Source: Pseudomonas taeanensis MS-3 (GTDB lineage: Bacteria > Pseudomonadota > Gammaproteobacteria > Pseudomonadales > Pseudomonadaceae). Taken from it: DNA of 43,392 nucleotides. A program made the translations under genes and the position numbers. Shown in pieces: positions 42,647-43,392 of the stretch. The notes under the pieces were generated by a model. It saw only the letters and a list, made by a program, of their open reading frames with translations. It was not told the origin of the DNA and ran no database searches. The number at the start of each line of letters is the position of its first letter. The stretch's first letter is position 1. The stretch is from the NCBI RefSeq assembly GCF_000498575.2, contig NZ_AWSQ01000011.1, positions 1 through 43,392 of the forward strand, read 5' to 3'.

Positions 42647-42852
42647 GCTGCGGTCCTCTTCTTATCAAGCCGGGAGATTCCGGCCCTGCTAGTTATGCAC
42701 CCGCAAGCGATTCAACAGAATGGTACTTTGGGAGGAAGTCGGGCTGGCTTTGGTAGGACTGGCCCTTTCTACGACCGGCGCCAGGCGTCAGTGGGTTCGA
42801 CCTGATCCGCCGCTTTAACGAACGCCTGGGGAGCACCGAAAGAGCCAACAGC

Positions 42853-42918
42853 TTCGCGGCCAAGGCCGCTCCCACAGGCCGACCTCACGCGCTTCGTGGG
42901 AGCGGCCTTGGCCGCGAA
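42853..42918. repeat. REPIN: perfect 23-bp inverted REP pair upstream of pqqA
   Basis: TTCGCGGCCAAGGCCGCTCC (from 42853, arm to 42875) and its exact inverted copy (42896-42918) are separated by 20 bases. This is the usual Pseudomonas REP doublet, mobilised by RAYT proteins; perfect arms suggest a recent insertion. Confidence 0.92.
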
Positions 42919-43084
42919 TAGCGGTAAACCGCTAGTCCGTAGCCCGGATGTAATCCGGGACAATCGCCCACCGCCTTCGCGGATTGCATCCGGGCTACGC
43001 TGGCTCGAACAATCTCGGCAGGCTCACCCAGCAAGCCCCGGTCTCTGCGCTCTGGATAAGCGACAGGTCAGCGGACACGCCATA
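42919..43084. other. Noncoding remainder of the pqqA-exaC interval
   Basis: The 580 bases between pqqA (42646) and exaC (43227) hold only repeats and terminators plus whatever promoter serves pqqA. Between the elements listed separately I see no gene, and I could not fix a promoter with confidence. Confidence 0.5.
42939..42998. repeat. Second palindromic repeat family, 18-bp arms
   Basis: GTAGCCCGGATGTAATCC (42939-42956) and GGATTGCATCCGGGCTAC (42981-42998) are inverted copies with 17 of 18 matches. This GTAGCCCGGAT-type repeat is widespread in Pseudomonas intergenic DNA and differs from the REPIN beside it. Confidence 0.88.
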
Positions 43085-43087
43085 AAA

Positions 43088-43107
43088 AACGCGACCGAAG
43101 TCGCGTT
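43088..43107 (-). terminator. Terminator with T-tract on the exaC strand
   Basis: AACGCGAC and GTCGCGTT form an 8-bp stem with a CGAA loop; on the minus strand a T-run follows. It is the second hairpin downstream of exaC and separates it from the repeats and the pqq operon. Confidence 0.85.
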
Positions 43108-43184
43108 GCGATAGGGATTCAACCGTCAACCGTAGCTGCCTAGCCTTGGGTAAATCTCGCGTACAGGCGAATCGCAGAAAGACG

Positions 43185-43212
43185 CCCAACGCACGGGAGC
43201 ACGTGCGTTGGG
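43185..43212 (-). terminator. Hairpin directly after exaC
   Basis: CCCAACGCACG and CGTGCGTTGGG form an 11-bp perfect stem with a six-base loop 15 bases after the exaC stop. On the minus strand the flank reads CGTCTTTCT, a short T-rich tail, so it is a likely first terminator. Confidence 0.75.
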
Positions 43213-43226
43213 GGCATAGCCTGCAA

Positions 43227-43392
43227 TCAGAAGAAGCCCAGTGGGTTGGTGTCGTAGCTGATCAACAGGTTCTTGGTCTGCTGATAGTGGTCGAGCATCA
43301 TCTTGTGGGTCTCACGACCAACCCCGGACTTCTTGTAGCCACCGAACGCGGCGTGCGCCGGGTACAGGTGGTAGCAGTTGGTCCATACCCGT
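43227..43392 (-). CDS. exaC: ExaC aldehyde dehydrogenase, C-terminal end only
   Basis: The last 54 codons are inside the window; the 5' part is beyond the right edge. The end has the aldehyde-dehydrogenase pattern VWTNCYHLYPAHAAFGGYKK followed by SGVGRETHKMMLDHYQQTKN and LGFF. In P. aeruginosa exaC (PA1984) lies upstream of pqqA and encodes the NAD-dependent dehydrogenase that oxidises acetaldehyde formed by the PQQ-dependent ethanol dehydrogenase. Gene order supports the name. Confidence 0.93.
   Translation of the reverse strand, partial: RVWTNCYHLYPAHAAFGGYKKSGVGRETHKMMLDHYQQTKNLLISYDTNPLGFF

Overview
The window looks like a Pseudomonas chromosome carrying an integrated conjugative or genomic-island element. 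The host call rests on gene order I recognise from P. aeruginosa PAO1: tRNA-Pro, a MerR-type gene, ihfA, pheT, pheS, rplT, rpmI, infC, thrS, tRNA-Val (the PA2737-PA2744 block); then a PauB-like oxidoreductase and the PA2778/PA2779 pair; then ercS', ercA, pqqH, pqqE, pqqD, pqqC, pqqB, pqqA and exaC (PA1992 down to PA1984). These blocks are separate in PAO1 but adjacent here, so the host is probably a non-aeruginosa Pseudomonas. The species cannot be fixed from the sequence.

Region 1 (1-23490) is the mobile element. Its right end is a tyrosine integrase (22218-23417) with an overlapping excisionase-like ORF, lying against the 3' end of tRNA-Pro(GGG). The left end is outside the window. Cargo from left to right: a RES/Xre toxin-antitoxin pair, a visibly AT-richer stretch (about 1100-4500) with a SHOCT-domain membrane protein, a small membrane protein, a PD-(D/E)XK nuclease-family protein and a stand-alone FtsZ-like GTPase domain that ends before the catalytic T7 loop. 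Next come a second, small XerC/D-like recombinase and a compact, complete-looking mating-pair-formation operon traG-rhh-trbBCDEJKLFGI-DUF2274, mostly joined by 4-bp or short overlaps. After it lie a zeta toxin with a 52-aa partner ORF, an orphan HigA-type antitoxin, an AbiEi-type regulator without a visible AbiEii toxin but with palindromic operators, and a 432-aa hypothetical protein. No relaxase is in the window, so the transfer system is only partly seen.

Region 2 (23491-31260) is core information-processing DNA. All genes are on the minus strand: threonyl-tRNA synthetase, IF3 (probable AUU start), ribosomal proteins L35 and L20, both phenylalanyl-tRNA synthetase subunits, IHF-alpha and a MerR-type regulator, flanked by tRNA-Pro and tRNA-Val. 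Paired hairpins between rplT and pheS suggest attenuation.

Region 3 (31443-34142) holds a polyamine-catabolism-type FAD oxidoreductase, convergent with a C39-like lipoprotein peptidase/PA2779 pair.

Region 4 (34329-43392) is the PQQ biosynthesis and ethanol-oxidation regulatory block. PqqA is the peptide precursor; PqqB, C, D, E and H build and process PQQ; ErcA and ErcS' belong to the exa/erc regulatory cascade; ExaC (partial) oxidises the aldehyde. The most striking feature here is a 138-bp element with terminal inverted repeats inserted in frame near the 5' end of pqqE, which adds 46 residues to the enzyme. Several REP/REPIN-type palindromes lie around the operon.

The best candidates for something undescribed are the FtsZ-like GTPase fragment beside the nuclease gene, the zeta/52-aa/HigA arrangement, the orphan AbiEi with its operator array, and the in-frame pqqE insertion.
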